A stretch of DNA of 64,000 bases from Parelaphostrongylus tenuis (GCA_019055375.1 JAHQIW010004628.1:94807-158806); one strand, 5' to 3'. Shown: positions 1 to 11,900, numbered from the stretch's first letter. Translations and numbers: made by a program. The notes: generated from the sequence alone by a model not told the origin.

Positions 1-73
1 TGTGAAAATCGCATATAAAACCTGCGAACATGTTAAAGTTATGGGCAAATTCCGGAAACTTTCTCCTCAACCT

Positions 74-246
74 ATTAGATGCGCTGTAGCGTAGAAAGAT
101 TGATGTGCAAAATGGGCGTCAGTAGTGTAACGGATAGAGCATGCGCTCCCGGAAAGAGTGAGGTGCGGGTTCCAGTCCCGCCTGACTCGAAATTTCTAAC
201 ATCACTCTACATTAATGGGTATATTTGAAAACATCATACCACCGCT
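74..246 (+). repeat. tRNA-like inverted-terminal-repeat element, copy a
   Basis: A tRNA-like cloverleaf starts near 115: a 7-bp acceptor-type stem (GCGTCAG against CTGACTC, which is CTGACGC in other copies), a box A-like TAGTGTAACGG and a box B-like GGTTCCAGTCC. It is followed by the family end that reads towards ATCACTCTACATTAATGGGT and a CATACCACCG border. The segment before it (GCGCTGTAGCGTAGAAAG) is the inner hairpin arm seen in longer copies near 32.3 and 46.3 kb. This copy seems to be the right half of a longer palindromic element. It is a repeat, not a free-standing tRNA gene. Confidence 0.7.
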
Positions 247-439
247 AGAGCGGTTGAACAGAAAAAGTTTCAAAATTAGATATATATCCACATCATATCG
301 CTGCTAAAGAAAGCGGTTAAGTGGAAAGATTGTGATTCAAATATGATTTTTCGTCTGACATTGTTCATTGACATGCAAAATATACGGCCTACGGCAAGAA
401 CTGAATCGCGTGTCACTCATGCCGACGGAGAAGCGGATT

Positions 440-535
440 ACTAGCAGAGGTCGCTTCTGTGGTGTAGTGGTTACGTGCTAGGTGTAGGAAAAGCGAGGGT
501 TCAATTCCCGCACAAGTTCAAATGTTTTGTACAGC
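440..535 (+). repeat. tRNA-like (SINE-type) sequence
   Basis: TGGTGTAGTGGTTACGTGCT resembles a box A/D-arm and GGGTTCAATTCCCGC is a good box B with a T-arm stem. The anticodon arm is not well formed and the acceptor stem pairs only partly. It reads as a tRNA-derived retroposon head or a tRNA pseudogene. A functional tRNA is unlikely. Confidence 0.45.
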
Positions 536-879
536 ACTAAATACTCATGGGTGTGCATTAATAATATTATAACATTACCAAAAGCAGCAAAACCAAAGAT
601 CCTTTGCATATTTTGTGCCATTTTATAATTGAATTTTCGTTACCTCAACTACCTCATTGATTCCTGGCGATCAACTTTTGAACCGTACTATGCGAGATCT
701 CAGTCGTTGATAACTTTGCAACTTTGAAAATTTTTCGTTCGATTCTCACTGTCAATGATGTTCAGAATGTCATCGTTCGAGAGAATGATGTATGAATCCT
801 GGCCACTAATGAAATATGTCGACCTTCGTGGTGGAACCCCGTGTACAATTGTAAGTTTGCTTTTTTTATTCCCATGCAT

Positions 880-1140
880 TCAACTAGGGTTTGTGGGTAG
901 TGGGTAGTGAAGTTCGACGTGGACGGTCTCTCAGCTTCTCCTTATAGTCTCCCGCAATCAATAACGAACGTCCTCCGGAATGCCCCAAGTTGTCTATCTT
1001 CGAGATATCAAGCAGATCAGCTTATCCAGTAGCCCATGACCTTCTTGAAGAAAGCAGATCGCCAAGCAAGTGATGATCGCGAGAAGACCAGTTGACTGCT
1101 AGGAGTATTCGTGCCCGCACAGTGATTAGAATCACAACTC
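880..1140 (+). repeat. dispersed repeat shared with 62600-62850
   Basis: A stretch containing CGCAATCAATAACGAACGTC and the following 100 bases matches 62.68-62.83 kb in order with scattered differences. A shorter match lies near 45.0 kb. The 62.6-kb copy starts with a tRNA-like head, so the family is probably a SINE. No open reading frame of note. Confidence 0.45.
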
Positions 1141-1167
1141 AGTCATGAGAGGACAAGTGAAAAACGG

Positions 1168-1932
1168 ATATTATTCGCTGGAGAGCGAGTTTTCATGGGA
1201 GTGTTGATAATCATTCGGAAGCTGAGGCTGGAGAATAGTGCTCTAAGTCGCCGGTTTTCGAAAAAGACCATTTTTGACGTTGCTACAGAAGGAGAGTTCT
1301 TGCGTAACAGACGCGCATATTTCTCGCCGGACATAGCTATTTCTTCGGACCATCAGCAATTATCAGATAGTGTAGTCGAATCTAATTCTAACGTACGTTG
1401 CGCTTATATCCTGAAAAGATTGTTTCCCAGAAACGAAGCAGATAAAACAATTTGAATTTCCATCTGTTGTCAAAAGCCTCTTTGGCCAGCTCACGTGCGG
1501 CTGAGGTTGCCGTGTTCGATGATGCGATGACCATCGATTTTTCGAGTATATGAATTTGTAGAGGAGTATCGCGTAAGCAGTTCACATGGTTGCCTTACGC
1601 ATAGGTACGTAAATTGGCCAAAGACGCCCTGCTCACGCTTGCGAATTCAATTCATTTTACCTGCTGCGTTGTAGGCAAACGGTCTTTTCAGGATATAAGC
1701 GCACGGTTTTAATCAAAGACGTTTGCGCTATCAAATGATTACTAGATGTCTAAAAAAGTGCTCTCTCCCGTGAGAAAGATGTCCATCTAAGACATAGCCT
1801 TGTGTGAAGTTTGCAGCGTTATAAAGGTGCTTTGATACAACGACGTGGGGCTGTAGCCTCAAGTCTCAACTTTCGAATGGTTACTAACACTCCTACAAAA
1901 AGTTCGTCTCCAGCGAATGAGATCGGTTTTTT
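1168..1932. repeat. foldback (long inverted repeat)
   Basis: The left end (TTCGCTGGAGAGCGAGTTTT and the next 50 bases) is the reverse complement of 1862-1928. An inner pair, GCGCTTATATCCTGAAAAGA at 1399 and its complement near 1690-1715, belongs to the same palindrome. The arms are diverged in between. Small ORFs on both strands here are by-products of the palindrome. The outer motif (GAGTGTTAGTAATCATTCGA-like) recurs near 2690, 2730, 14095 and 34165, so it is a dispersed family. Confidence 0.5.
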
Positions 1933-2017
1933 CAATTGTCGAGAAGAATCCTAAAAACTGTGATACGGATCAAATAAAGTGAAATAGTAGTTCTTTCAAT
2001 TTCTTTTGTTTTTCTTC

Positions 2018-5000
2018 ATGTTCTATCTGTACTCAATCACATTTCATGTCGATGATCGTCTCGCTGCGCAGTTGAACAGAACGCAGCGGATCCTCCGTAT
2101 TCTGAATGGACAAACTGTACTCGAACACGTTCACCTTGTACGCCCATCGGCAAGGGTTGTGTGAGTTTATCACCTAATTTTTGTACTTATTTCGGCTATT
2201 CTTTTTGGCCGCTTTCTCAATGAAATTACCAGTCAAATCTTGATTATTTATACATAAGGACTGACTAAGTTCCCGTTTCATTCATTACTTTGATTTCTAG
2301 ATATCGTGACACGGCCGTAGTATTCGTGGTGACGGAACAATCCCAGATGAAAAAATTCCGAATCCGCTTTTCAACTACAGCGGATCGACATAATTTTTGC
2401 TTGGTTCTTAGCGAACTTATAGAAGTGAAAGAAAGCAAGGAGGTATATACATATATCGTGCTTTAGTAGCAATGCGAAGTTTTGTATCTAATTATATTTA
2501 TCTTCATGACACCAACTCACAGCCATCTGCCGAGAACGTTCGTTCTCACAAACCCTGGATATGAGCCGCAGTCAGTCAAGCCTACCGGTATGTCAGTCTC
2601 AATTCCTGAAATATAGCTGTTGCTAGTTTTTTTCTGTTTGGCTACAGTCGCAAATTCGATTCTCTCACTGGACAGGACCTTTTCACAGGAGTGTTACTAA
2701 TCATTTGAGGGCCAAATCTCTGGCGGAGTGTTACTAATTATTTGAAGGCATGAATCTCTGGCTATTGCGCTACGTAGTCGTTCTCTGAAAAGTATTTCTG
2801 TGATGCTGTATCGAAAAGAAAACATGTTTTACACACGCACATTCATAGCAGGACAAAGCTTTCTTTGACTTTCAAGTAAAGATTCAGTAGCTTCAATCTC
2901 GGTGATTCTAGCGCTGTGCTTATTTCTTCGAATTATTATTTCATTACAATGTGGCACGGAAAATAAAGTTGAGTTTCACATAAGCGGCACTGTTTTGGGG
3001 CTAAAGTGTGGCTGGGAATAGGCAGGGGAAGGAGAGACGAAAGAAAGTGAGGGGATGCTGGTCGTCGAATTCGTACGGCAATCGATTGACCGCGTTGAAG
3101 CGTTACACATGTGTAGAGCAATTTTTTTTTGTTTTGCTTTTTTCTCCACTTTGAAAGAAACTCTAATGGAAACGTATGACTCTCATACTTCAAGATTTTC
3201 TCTACATGATTATAATTTTCTATGTTACAATGAATTCGTGCCGCTTGTGTAAAACACAATTTTATTTTCAGTGCTACAGCGCTAAATAAGGGTCTTTTAA
3301 AAAAGAGCACGCGGCGCAGTAGCAGAAGATTTGATCTTCCGGATGATACTGTAAACTTATAAAGAACCAAAGAACTGATGTCCAGCGAAAAGGATCGCTT
3401 CTTTATTTGTCGCCAGGTATCAGAAAATAACCTTCTCGCTTTCTAAGAACAATCTTTGTGTGTTCGCCATGATGTTCTTTTGTTCATATTTTTTGCTCAC
3501 TAGCTTTATGATGAGGAAAAAAATTTTTTTCATGAATAAGTTGTTCACAAATGACCAAAGAAAAAATAAAGGGAAACATCCTAATGAAACTTGTACGAAT
3601 TGTGCGAATTTCCCATTAGTTTTTGCCGGTTGAATGTATGACTTTTCTCGCCGCAGTGTGCGTTGTATTCCTGACTTTCGCTTCTATTATTATTTTTTTG
3701 ATTTTTATTATTTTGTTCAGAATATCTTAGCATAATGTAATTACAGTGGGCTCAGGAAATGGACGTTGATGTGAAATTTGTCACTGGGAGTTCACCATAT
3801 GGCACATACACACGTTACCAACCATTTGGGCAATCAAACCAGGCCGGTGTGGCCAAAATGTGAGATAATTTGATCCTTTCTTTCACCTAAGTGGATCTTT
3901 ACTTGATCGATTGAAGTTATATGTTACCACATGTCCATCCGCACGTAGGAACATAGAATATACCATGGTAGGCCTTTGAAACACGTTAAATCAGAAGAAG
4001 AGTTCATGTTATATCTATGCCGCTGATGTAATGGGAATCAAGTGATACAGTGACTTTCAAAGTTTCAGCTGTAAGCACCTTTCACCTCAACCAAGCACTT
4101 TTTGTCCCGTTGATTGCCAATTTGACTCGAGAGCACAAGCAAAACTTCTATTTCATCTCGACACGTGCAAGGTAGCCCAATAAGTGCTCCTCTTTGAACG
4201 AATGCGTATAGTGGTAGCAGGCGCCGCCGGCGCGGGTGATGCGCGTGTTCAACACTTGACTAGTATCGAAAGTTCCGCGTTCCATTTCTGTTTTTTTCCC
4301 ACACATTTTTGCTATTTCCTATTTTTGTGTAGAAGATACAGCACATTTGAGCGTTACGTATATTAGAAGGAAAGTTCAGAATCTCTTTTATTGTTCAGAG
4401 TTATGCCCTAAAGTACCAACCAAGCTTTATTTGGAAGCCAAAGAAGTTGGCAGAGTTGCTCTGTTCCTTGAGTGATTCACTATTCATTGCTCCTCAGTTT
4501 TTGGATTTCGAAGTCATTGAATGCATATTTGGCCTTCACATTCCCTCGCCTTGGCCTCTAATATATCAAGCCAATGCCGCTATCCTCCTACGCAGGTCTA
4601 GTATCCATTTACCAACCGCGGAAGGATAGAACTATTAGCGAAGCATGAGCGCCAGATCGGATTATCGGCCGACCACGTGCGCGACGCACAGCACCTTTAA
4701 CCACTGTGCCATATGTGCGTAGATGTTTTATCGTATTTCTGAAATGGATACTTTATAGAACTTGATTTGTTCCCTCTTAATTCAGTAGTAAATTTGGCAG
4801 CTCTGAGCGATCACTGTGCTGTTAACCATGCAGTCTACTTCTCTAACCCTTCAAGGATTCGCGCTGATGTAGGGAGGCGATGTCACGTCGTCGCTTGCGC
4901 GGTGATCACAGGAGGCGGCATCTGCCTGTTGTGTATGCATGTCTGGCAGTCTGCGCCTGGTTTTCCAAAGATCGAGTACAGGGATATCCCGTTGTCAAAC

Positions 5001-6297
5001 TATCATTATTACTATTAGTTTGGTGGAGAAGCTCTATTGGTGAAAAGGCAAGGAAGCACCACAACGATAACGATAACCAGACGGGATAAGAACAGATAGG
5101 TTTTCTTTCTACTAAAATTATCTCTGTAGGAGTCTCTTCACTGAAATTCCATCATTCCATGATGACAAGGTTCCCTCAGAACCTGGGGTTGTTTCCTCGC
5201 ATTCATCGTCCCAAAAAGTCCATCAACGGCCGCATCATTTAGGGACTCGGCAGCGTGTGATGAGGATCATTTTTGACGATATAAAGCCTATTTCACATAA
5301 TCTATCTTTTTTTTTGTTTATATCAAGGAAACCACAGCTTCAATAAGCGTTAAGAACAACGGTGTGTTTCAGGCTCTAGACCCTGATCGTTTCTGTTTTG
5401 CGTTAGTTTTGGTAATCTTTGTCATTTGCTTGTTGATGCACTGCACCTCCAAATGCATCTTGTGTGTTCATAATGTTGACTGCTCAAGGGTTACGCTTGG
5501 CTTAGTGGAAGAGGTGTCATGAGACACAGACGTGGTAGTTTGCTTCCGTGCCTATATCCTCCCAAATCTTCCAGCTCTCCGAGCTCGACAAATTAATGCC
5601 AGGCATGCTCGAGAGGATAGCAGCAATAACTCGATGCATCAGTGGGGCATCGCGAGTCACTTTAAAGAGCCAAATATGCATTCAGTCACCTCAAGCGTTT
5701 GATATAGTCGAATGCATGCATGTGTCGCACGAAATCTCCTTCTGTTGATATTCAGCTGAGCAGTAAACGTCTTTTTAATAGATGCAGAAGTACTACCCCT
5801 TTGGTAATATTGTTGCTACTGTTTTCACTGTGCTCAAGAAAAAAATATAGCGTTATCGCCGGGCTGTACCGTTGCAGATGTTTGAGCATTTCTGAGTTTT
5901 CTCATAAAAATTGTAAAACTCTTTGTCAGTCGTTGTGACCTTGTTGTGACATCGAGCCACACGGTGTGCATAAAAATTTGGCATTCAATGAGACCTACCA
6001 ACCAAAATGTCGTTGTAGCCTATTACGTGTCTTTCACAATACACTATTAATACGTTTTTGATTAATTGGGATATTGACTCTTGATGCATTCTTTCTCAGC
6101 AGCGCCAAATGAGAGATGGCGAAACGCAGACCGAACATCCTAACATATGGGCGGAATCTGACGAGCAAATTGAGCGTCGACTCTCTCGTTTACTAAGACA
6201 GCCAGCTTTTCAACAGTTGGTGGAAAGAATGCGGAATCATGCCTCCCAAGTTAGATCTAACGGAGCACAAAGTCGCTATAATAGCCATGGCAGGTAG
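2018..6297 (+). CDS. candidate REC114/DSB-family meiotic recombination protein
   Basis: Eight exons are proposed: 2018-2160, 2301-2442, 2523-2587, 3747-3859, 4069-4171, 4399-4595, 5130-5256 and 6100-6297 (TAG). All have GT/AG borders. Every junction keeps phase except exon 2 to exon 3, which is off by one base, so a mini-exon or sequence error is possible. The product is about 362 residues. The first two exons give a compact region with strand-like segments (LRILNGQTVLEHVHLV, AVVFVVTEQSQMKKFRIRF) resembling a PH-like fold. The third is rich in SQ/TQ (FSQTLDMSRSQSSL). The last exon is a polar linker ending in an amphipathic helix (LSRLLRQPAFQQLVERMRNH). REC114-family proteins, including nematode DSB-1 and DSB-2, have this layout: an N-terminal PH-like domain, a phosphorylated SQ-rich linker and a C-terminal helix that binds a MEI4-type partner to promote meiotic breaks. 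The family call is inference from architecture. Exon 6 is the least certain; an alternative acceptor 2 bases later gives a different short end. The start ATG is the first in frame and upstream exons cannot be excluded. Confidence 0.45.
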
Positions 6298-7270
6298 TTC
6301 TTTTATGGCAAATCTTATTGTGAGCAGCCAGGCCGATGTTAGTAGTAAAAATTACAATATCTTTCAGTCTGCGTGAAACTCAATGCAAGCAGTGATGTGG
6401 TGTGACTCTATGTCGCTCTTTGTGTTTTCATTTTCATTTTATTCGTTACTACCTCTAAAATGCAGAAATCTGAAATTAATGGCACATCAGTCCAACGTTC
6501 ACTATCTGATTATATAAGAAAAATCATTCCTTGTTATTCACTTTTCGTGTCATATTTATGCACATCGAACATTGTTTTGTTTGCACCGATTAATCAGTGC
6601 AGTTCGTTGTGGTGAACACTTTGGTTGATTTGTTAGTTCAAGTCTTTTTTTCCTTCATACGTGTGCGACTTTCATGTTCTATCAACTGATCATACTTTGA
6701 AGAAGTTGTGAATAAAGTGAACTTGAGTCCTTCGTCTTACTCTTATATTGCTTTCGTTATAAGCATTCACTTTGTCAGATGACGGGTTTTCACGAGTCCT
6801 GTGGTATGCCAAAGCTTATGGAACGGCCTAATATGTGAGCAAACATCGCGATCGAATACAATATGACAGAAACAGTAGAGCGGAAACCCCAATGGGCAGT
6901 GGGGAACTTAATAAGCCCGAAGAAATGATAATTGAGGGTTCGAAGCCACATCAGATTTGAAGTTTTACTTGCATCTCATCACTGTTGAGATTACTGTGAG
7001 GCCTTCAAAAATATCATTGTCTCAATTCAAGATGGGGTTTTCACATGAAAAAGTCCACATCTGACAATTCTAAACTGTTATCCACCAACAATTCGCTTGA
7101 GAGCAGATATTTAGCTGATCTTAGCTCTTTATACGAAGAATTCCTAAACGTCGTATTTGAGTCATATTTTCCGCGTTCTTCATCAATCCATAATGGTCTT
7201 GCCATCCTCATCCACTTAGAACTCATGTGGCAACGTTTATAGACATCTCTATAGTTCACGGTTTCTTTCA
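6298..7270. other. intergenic, no gene seen
   Basis: 3' flank of the upstream gene and AT-rich unique-looking sequence. Small ORFs at 7041-7271 occur on both strands with no recognisable product or splice context. Confidence 0.5.
6711..6716 (+). promoter_or_regulatory. possible polyadenylation signal
   Basis: AATAAA lies 414 bases after the stop of the gene ending at 6297, with no other gene between. Position and motif fit a 3' UTR end, but the link to that gene is inferred. Confidence 0.35.
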
Positions 7271-7271
7271 T

Positions 7272-7500
7272 ATTCCAGTGTAGCCCTCCCGAAGAAATTT
7301 GCCGGGAAGGCTATACAAAACTGTGAGAAAAAGCGAATGACTACGGTCAACGCATGCCCACGCGGACGAATCGCCCGCTCTGTCTGCGCCCACAAAGACG
7401 GCTTCTCCTCGTCGCTTGCACTGGCGCTGTCGCGTCGTATTACATGCGAGTTTGTCATTCCGCATTATCACAATATTTCAAAGCTAATGGAAACGCGAAA
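7272..7500. repeat. GC-rich dispersed repeat
   Basis: A locally GC-rich stretch (CGGACGAATCGCCCGCTCTG and neighbours) ends in a GTCGCGTCGTATTACATGCG segment that recurs near 25300 and 57170. Those copies share the same tail (CGTATCACACGCRAGTTYGTTATTC). The overlapping ORFs on both strands reflect base composition. Confidence 0.5.
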
Positions 7501-7599
7501 GTGCATGTTTACACTTTTACTACAGACACTTTATTGTTGCGCCTTCACAGCAGAAATATATATTTATTTGTAATTTTATTCATATAGTCATATTTTTTG

Positions 7600-7633
7600 C
7601 ATATATATGCATATATGTATATATATATATAAA

Positions 7634-7667
<34 letters not shown>
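7600..7667. repeat. AT dinucleotide microsatellite
   Basis: An (AT)n run with short interruptions. Confidence 0.9.
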
Positions 7668-7669
<2 letters not shown>

Positions 7670-8601
7670 AAATTGCGTTCTCCGTAGCGATACACTATTC
7701 CGTGTTACATTATAGTCTACTTGGATTTTATACGACTCTTCTCTATTATCCGACAGGGGCTTTCGAAAGAGATTGTTCGCTGAACAAGACTCTCCAAAAT
7801 ACTCTTAGTCATCATTTAGGAGCGAATCTCCTAAAATTAACTGACGTATTTGTTGTCTAGAAAAGTCCTGTTACAGCGCTGTGGCACGATAAATGAAACT
7901 GTGTTTCATACACGTTGGTTATGAAAGTGATTGAATGCGTAGATTGCGTGTTAGTGCAATCTTTCCAGAGGCGATAAAGGCAAGATTGCCGACACGGAGT
8001 CATTAGTTTACTGCGTTGGGTTATTGTAAATGCAATGCACTGTCGAAGTTTGTCGTTTGATATTGGAATAAATTCCTAGGTAAATGCGGTCATGTTATAT
8101 TATATATTATTATTGCTAATAGCGTTCTATTTGCTCTTAATTTTGTATCCATTTTGGACTATGCAAAGAATGTTAATTGGTGCAAAAGCAATGGCGGTTT
8201 CATACTTTGAGTTCAAAATGGGCGTAAAGCAGCAGAGACAATGGCGACTTCAGCAACACATATGAGCAAAAAATTGGCAATTATCATACAGGGAAGCAAT
8301 GTCAAAAGTTTTATTAAGTAGACGAGAGCTTTGGAAAGGAGGAGTTAGGTGATCGGGTATGGAAATCTGACAACGACACGTTTAAAGCATTCATCAACGC
8401 TGACCCTTCTACGACAACGCGAGACGCTAAGGAAAAACTTAACGTCGACTATTTTACGGCCATTGGCTATCCAAAGCAAGTTGAGCGAGTGGAAAAGTTC
8501 AAAAATTCGACTTTTCTATAAATCTCGGCATAATCAGTATTTTTATGAAAATCGAGAAAACTTATCTTGTTAGCTGACGCGAGGTTGGTAAATTAGTCGT
8601 A

Positions 8602-8655
8602 GAAGTTCGGCTGACGTTTCGGCGACTCGCCTTCTTCAGAGCTTGAGCGTATGTA
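8602..8655 (-). ncRNA. hammerhead ribozyme (intact core)
   Basis: On the minus strand: CTGAAGA (8639-8633), stem II GGCG/CGCC, GAAA, a two-base-pair stem III (AC/GT with no loop) and a GTC cleavage site at 8615-8613. Stem I closes with GCT against AGC. All conserved core residues (CUGANGA, GAAA, U16.1 H17) are present. Stem I is short, so activity may be weak. Confidence 0.7.
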
Positions 8656-8694
8656 GTACTATCTTGTTAGCATAGTTAGACTAATCTACATACG

Positions 8695-8737
8695 CTCGGG
8701 CTTTGAAGAAGGCGAGTCGCCGAGACGTCAGCCGAAC
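8695..8737 (+). ncRNA. hammerhead ribozyme, decayed core
   Basis: Plus-strand arm of the same palindrome. The first core base is T instead of C (TTGAAGA at 8703-8709) and GAAA has become GAGA (8722-8725). Stem II GGCG/CGCC and the GTC site remain. Predicted inactive. Confidence 0.6.
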
Positions 8738-9110
8738 TTCACGACTAATTTACCAACCTCGCGTCAGCTAATCAAGATGAGTGGAAAAGGTTGGTGCAAA
8801 GTAGTGACGGTTTATTTACTGCCAACTGAGAGTCACACGTAGCACAACGAACACTCCAAAAGTTGGACGATTTGAGCTACAAAGTCTTATCACATCTTTC
8901 ACTTCGCCGAACCTCGTGCCTACCGGCTATCCCTTTTCCAAGTATCTTGACAACTTCTTGCGAAGAAAACTTTTCGACAACGAACAGAATGCAGAAGATG
9001 CCTTCCATAATGTACTAATTCCAGAGCATCATTTTTGTCTCACATAAGTAAGCACATCACATTCCCTCGGCAAAAATGCGTTAATTGTAGTGAATCCTAC
9101 TTTGATTGAC

Positions 9111-9780
9111 AAAGATGTCATTGAGTCTGATTGCAAACATTCATGATTCTCAACCAGAAACTGCAGTTACTTTCGCGAAGTTCTATACTACCTGTGCTCA
9201 GTAAGATCGCTGAAACCATCGCATCCGCTGTTAAAAAAAGCACTGTATTGATCCAATAACTTGTGATATTATCCTAAACTCATCATCAATCAGTGCAGTC
9301 TTTTGATAACCTCAGACAATTTTGCACTAATGTAATGAATATGTAGTGATCGTTGAATTAATCAGCCAAGGTAGCTTGATTGAGCCAGCGAACATAAATG
9401 AATTTCATTGCAGTTTATAATCATAGCATTACATATATATTCCGCTGTCAATGGTTTCCGGACATAGTGTAAAGCAACTGGAAAAGCCGAAGATATGGTG
9501 TTCCAAAAGCAGTCTTTTTGTATCGTCATAATGATGAAGAAGAAATTTGCAAGCAGCTTATAAAATATCGACCGTAAATCAATGTTATCAATCAGCCACG
9601 AAAGTGATTCGAACTCTAGGAGCTGTTGACATGAAATGTGAGAAATACCTTTTTCTTTTATCCTTCAGGTTTCGTACAGTCGCAAACATACCATCCAGTC
9701 ACAAGGCTGGAGATAAGTGTCAAAGAAGTTAAAACACTATGCATCCTGCATCATTATTGCGATTCTCGTCAAAATAAGAG
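9111..9780. other. intergenic, no gene seen
   Basis: AT-rich sequence with only a short ORF (9547-9732) lacking recognisable features. Confidence 0.45.
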
Positions 9781-10310
9781 ACCTAAATATGGAAACATGC
9801 ATTCGGTTGATTAACTTTTATATAGTAATCCACAAATCTGCCGAATTTGTAAACAACGGTTGAACTCTTTATGACGTCATGTATCAAATGGATGATATAA
9901 CGAGACGAAAGAATGACGCCTTCTGTATTGGCTTTACCAGCAAGAAAAATTTATTAAGCACAATGTCACCTGAAACTTGCAAAAGTTCCTTTCTAGCTTA
10001 GAAGGATTTCTGTTAATAATCCTATCGCTCTCAATGCATGTTCATTTGAGGAACCACTCTGTTGAATATCAGCACACTTGATAATCGATGAAACAGCTCC
10101 CCTAACTCTGATGATCTCCAAGCTACGTCAAAGTGACCTTTATCAGCTTCATGACAGAGATCGAACCCGAGCCCCCATGGCAACAAACCCAATTTTAGGT
10201 AACATTTGAGAATTTTTACGTAACTACCGCACTTGAGAGCCACAAATTTCTTAAGACCAGCACACAAAATTCTGCGCCAGCCTTTCAAAGATGCATATAT
10301 TATTGAACAG

Positions 10311-10617
10311 TCAAAATAATTCCAAAAAAGAATGTTTCAAGCCTAAACGAGGTTGGTACGGCAGGGCCATACACCGGTGTTTCGGAGGTTTCCGCCTCCT
10401 GGTCAGTGACCTCCGCCCACATTGAGCCCTTCAATGTAGCAAGGAGGGAGGCGTGATGATGCATAGTGTACAATGACACTGGTCCATCACCACTATTCAG
10501 TAGATGGATTTCGGCTAGTAGACCAACATTAATCCATAAGATCGACTGCTTTTAAAACCTCGTGATAAACATTCAAAATGATTCCAAAAAAAGAATGTTT
10601 CAAGCCTAAACGAGATC
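10311..10617. mobile_element. hammerhead-bearing repeat, partly tandem copy
   Basis: A unit begins with a 42-43 base leader (TCAAAATAATTCCAAAAAAG to CCTAAACGAG), continues with GTTGGTACGG, and then the same leader recurs at 10577-10617. This gives a head-to-tail unit of about 266 bp. The unit matches 43066-43345, which has only the first leader. One hammerhead lies on the minus strand near the left end. It is not a palindrome, unlike the other ribozyme elements here. Confidence 0.7.
10363..10412 (-). ncRNA. hammerhead ribozyme, one core change
   Basis: Minus strand: CTGACCA (10406-10400) where the consensus has G at the sixth position, a perfect five-pair stem II GGAGG/CCTCC with loop CGGAAA, GAAA, a self-complementary stem III ACACCGGTGT and a GTA site. 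The G8-to-C change is at the general-acid position, so this copy should be inactive. Confidence 0.65.
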
Positions 10618-11844
10618 GTGAGCACGAGCAACAATCTACAAGCACAGACAATACATTGAAGGATAAAGTAGCTTTTTTTTCTGAACGAAAAGCCTTCCTG
10701 TTTGATTGCCTTTGTGTTTAGAAAATAAGGTTCAACGGAATGAAACGGGGAACGGTGTACTTTGTCAGCTCCACGAAGAAGATTCCATCCTTATCGATTG
10801 GCTTATGACAACGAAGTTTTTGTCGGTGTTACAAGATTATATTTGGTTTTTAATCTAGGTAAACTGAATTCGCGGAATAGTTAAGCCTAGCAGCCTAATG
10901 TCTTTGCGACTCAAGCGTAGATGTTAATGCGTGCTGTTACGGATGTGGTGAAATATTAACGTTAACTGCGAATCTGTTGTCAATGAGCAAATCGCAAATA
11001 ATTTTGATTTGAGCAGTGCAAAAGTGGAAAAATTGAAATTTTTTTCCAGTTAATTAATCAAACTAAAATATACTTTCTTGAATTAGTGACCAATTAGATG
11101 TGATGGCGAATGGCCAAAAATAACATCTTCCTGGAACTTTCATATAGTCTAATGAACGTACAGAAGTTTTATTCTTATGACCGGTTCTCTCAATCCGAAC
11201 AGAGTACAAGCTGCTCACCAAGCATAACAGAAATAATTTCTGCAACAAAGCACTCATCTGGTATAGCTTTTTAATGTCGGATTTCAGTGTGGAATAGACA
11301 GGTGTTCAACCAATACACGATCCAGCCTTACCTATTGTTCTAATTTACAAAAGTAGAGCGAGAATGTTCTCGATCGACTTATCAAATGTGAGGAAATCTG
11401 TTCCTTACCTAAATGTGAGCGTCGTAGGAAATTTCCGAGTAAAGCTAAGCACAAAAGCATCGATCGGCGTAATGATTCACGGCAGAGAAGATAGATGAAT
11501 ATTTGATGGCAGACATATGAAATAGCATAGTCTTTTTATCTGATTAAGGATCAATGTAATTACAGCCGGAACCTATGAATTCTTGTAGCTATTAGCATTT
11601 ATAACGTTAGTTTCTTAGATTGAAAGGATTCATTACAAAAAAGACTACTTCGACCGGTATTGTGAATTACGTAAACGAGGTGCCTTGTCAAAGGACAGAG
11701 CTGTAATCAATGCAGTGAACCAATTTTTTCCTCAACAACCTGAATAGCGTAATAAATCAGGAAGCTGACTTTCACAAAACCTTTGCATAAATAATGGAAA
11801 CTATCTCATAAAGTGTCCTTCCAATGCTTACGCGAGATTGGAAT

Positions 11845-11900
11845 AGTTTCTTCAGGATCGACGGCTGACGTTACGGCGGCCTTGGCTTCCTCAGAGTTTA
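11845..11900 (-). repeat. degenerate hammerhead-element fragment
   Basis: The minus strand reads CTCTGAGGAAGCC then GTAACGTCAGCCG. This is the outline of the ribozyme family at 8.6 and 15.4 kb with GAAA changed to GTAA. A paralogous fragment is at 34015-34072, which places the insertion before the block B duplication. Confidence 0.45.

Larger units (their letters stand above)
8498..8778. mobile_element. hammerhead-bearing inverted-repeat element, copy 1
   Basis: An element of 281 bp is flanked by the 11-bp direct repeat GAGTGGAAAAG (8487-8497 and 8779-8789). It sits inside the mariner remnant, so the insertion is younger. About 65 bases at the left end (TTCAAAAATTCGACTTTTCT onwards) have no partner at the right. 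The rest is two inverted arms (8568-8660 and 8683-8778) with a short centre. Each arm holds a hammerhead motif pointing inwards-to-outwards on its own strand. No coding capacity. Confidence 0.8.
8177..9110 (+). mobile_element. mariner element remnant, interrupted by a ribozyme element
   Basis: It begins with TTGGTGCAAAAGCAATGGCG, a mariner-type terminal repeat, after TTAA. Conceptual pieces of a mariner transposase follow: a helix-turn-helix region near 8375-8480 (INADPSTTTRDAKEKLNV) and, after the insertion at 8498-8778, the catalytic-domain end near 8905-9005 (KYLDNFLRRKLFDNEQNAED). Stops and frameshifts are present and the first two catalytic Asp regions are missing, so the element is dead. 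The 3' terminal repeat was not located, so the right border is approximate. Confidence 0.7.

Noticed and set aside
115..190. Functional tRNA gene
   Set aside because: Same sequence recurs with the element's terminal repeats at many sites and in varying states of decay; it is part of a repeat.
2074..2160. Alternative frame reading like a thrombospondin-type repeat (SEWTNCTRTRSPC)
   Set aside because: Does not splice in frame to 2301-2442, whose only open frame agrees with the other reading.
2936..3370. 144-codon ORF on the minus strand
   Set aside because: Lies in an intron of the plus-strand gene, low-complexity and hydrophobic-basic composition, no splice or domain support.
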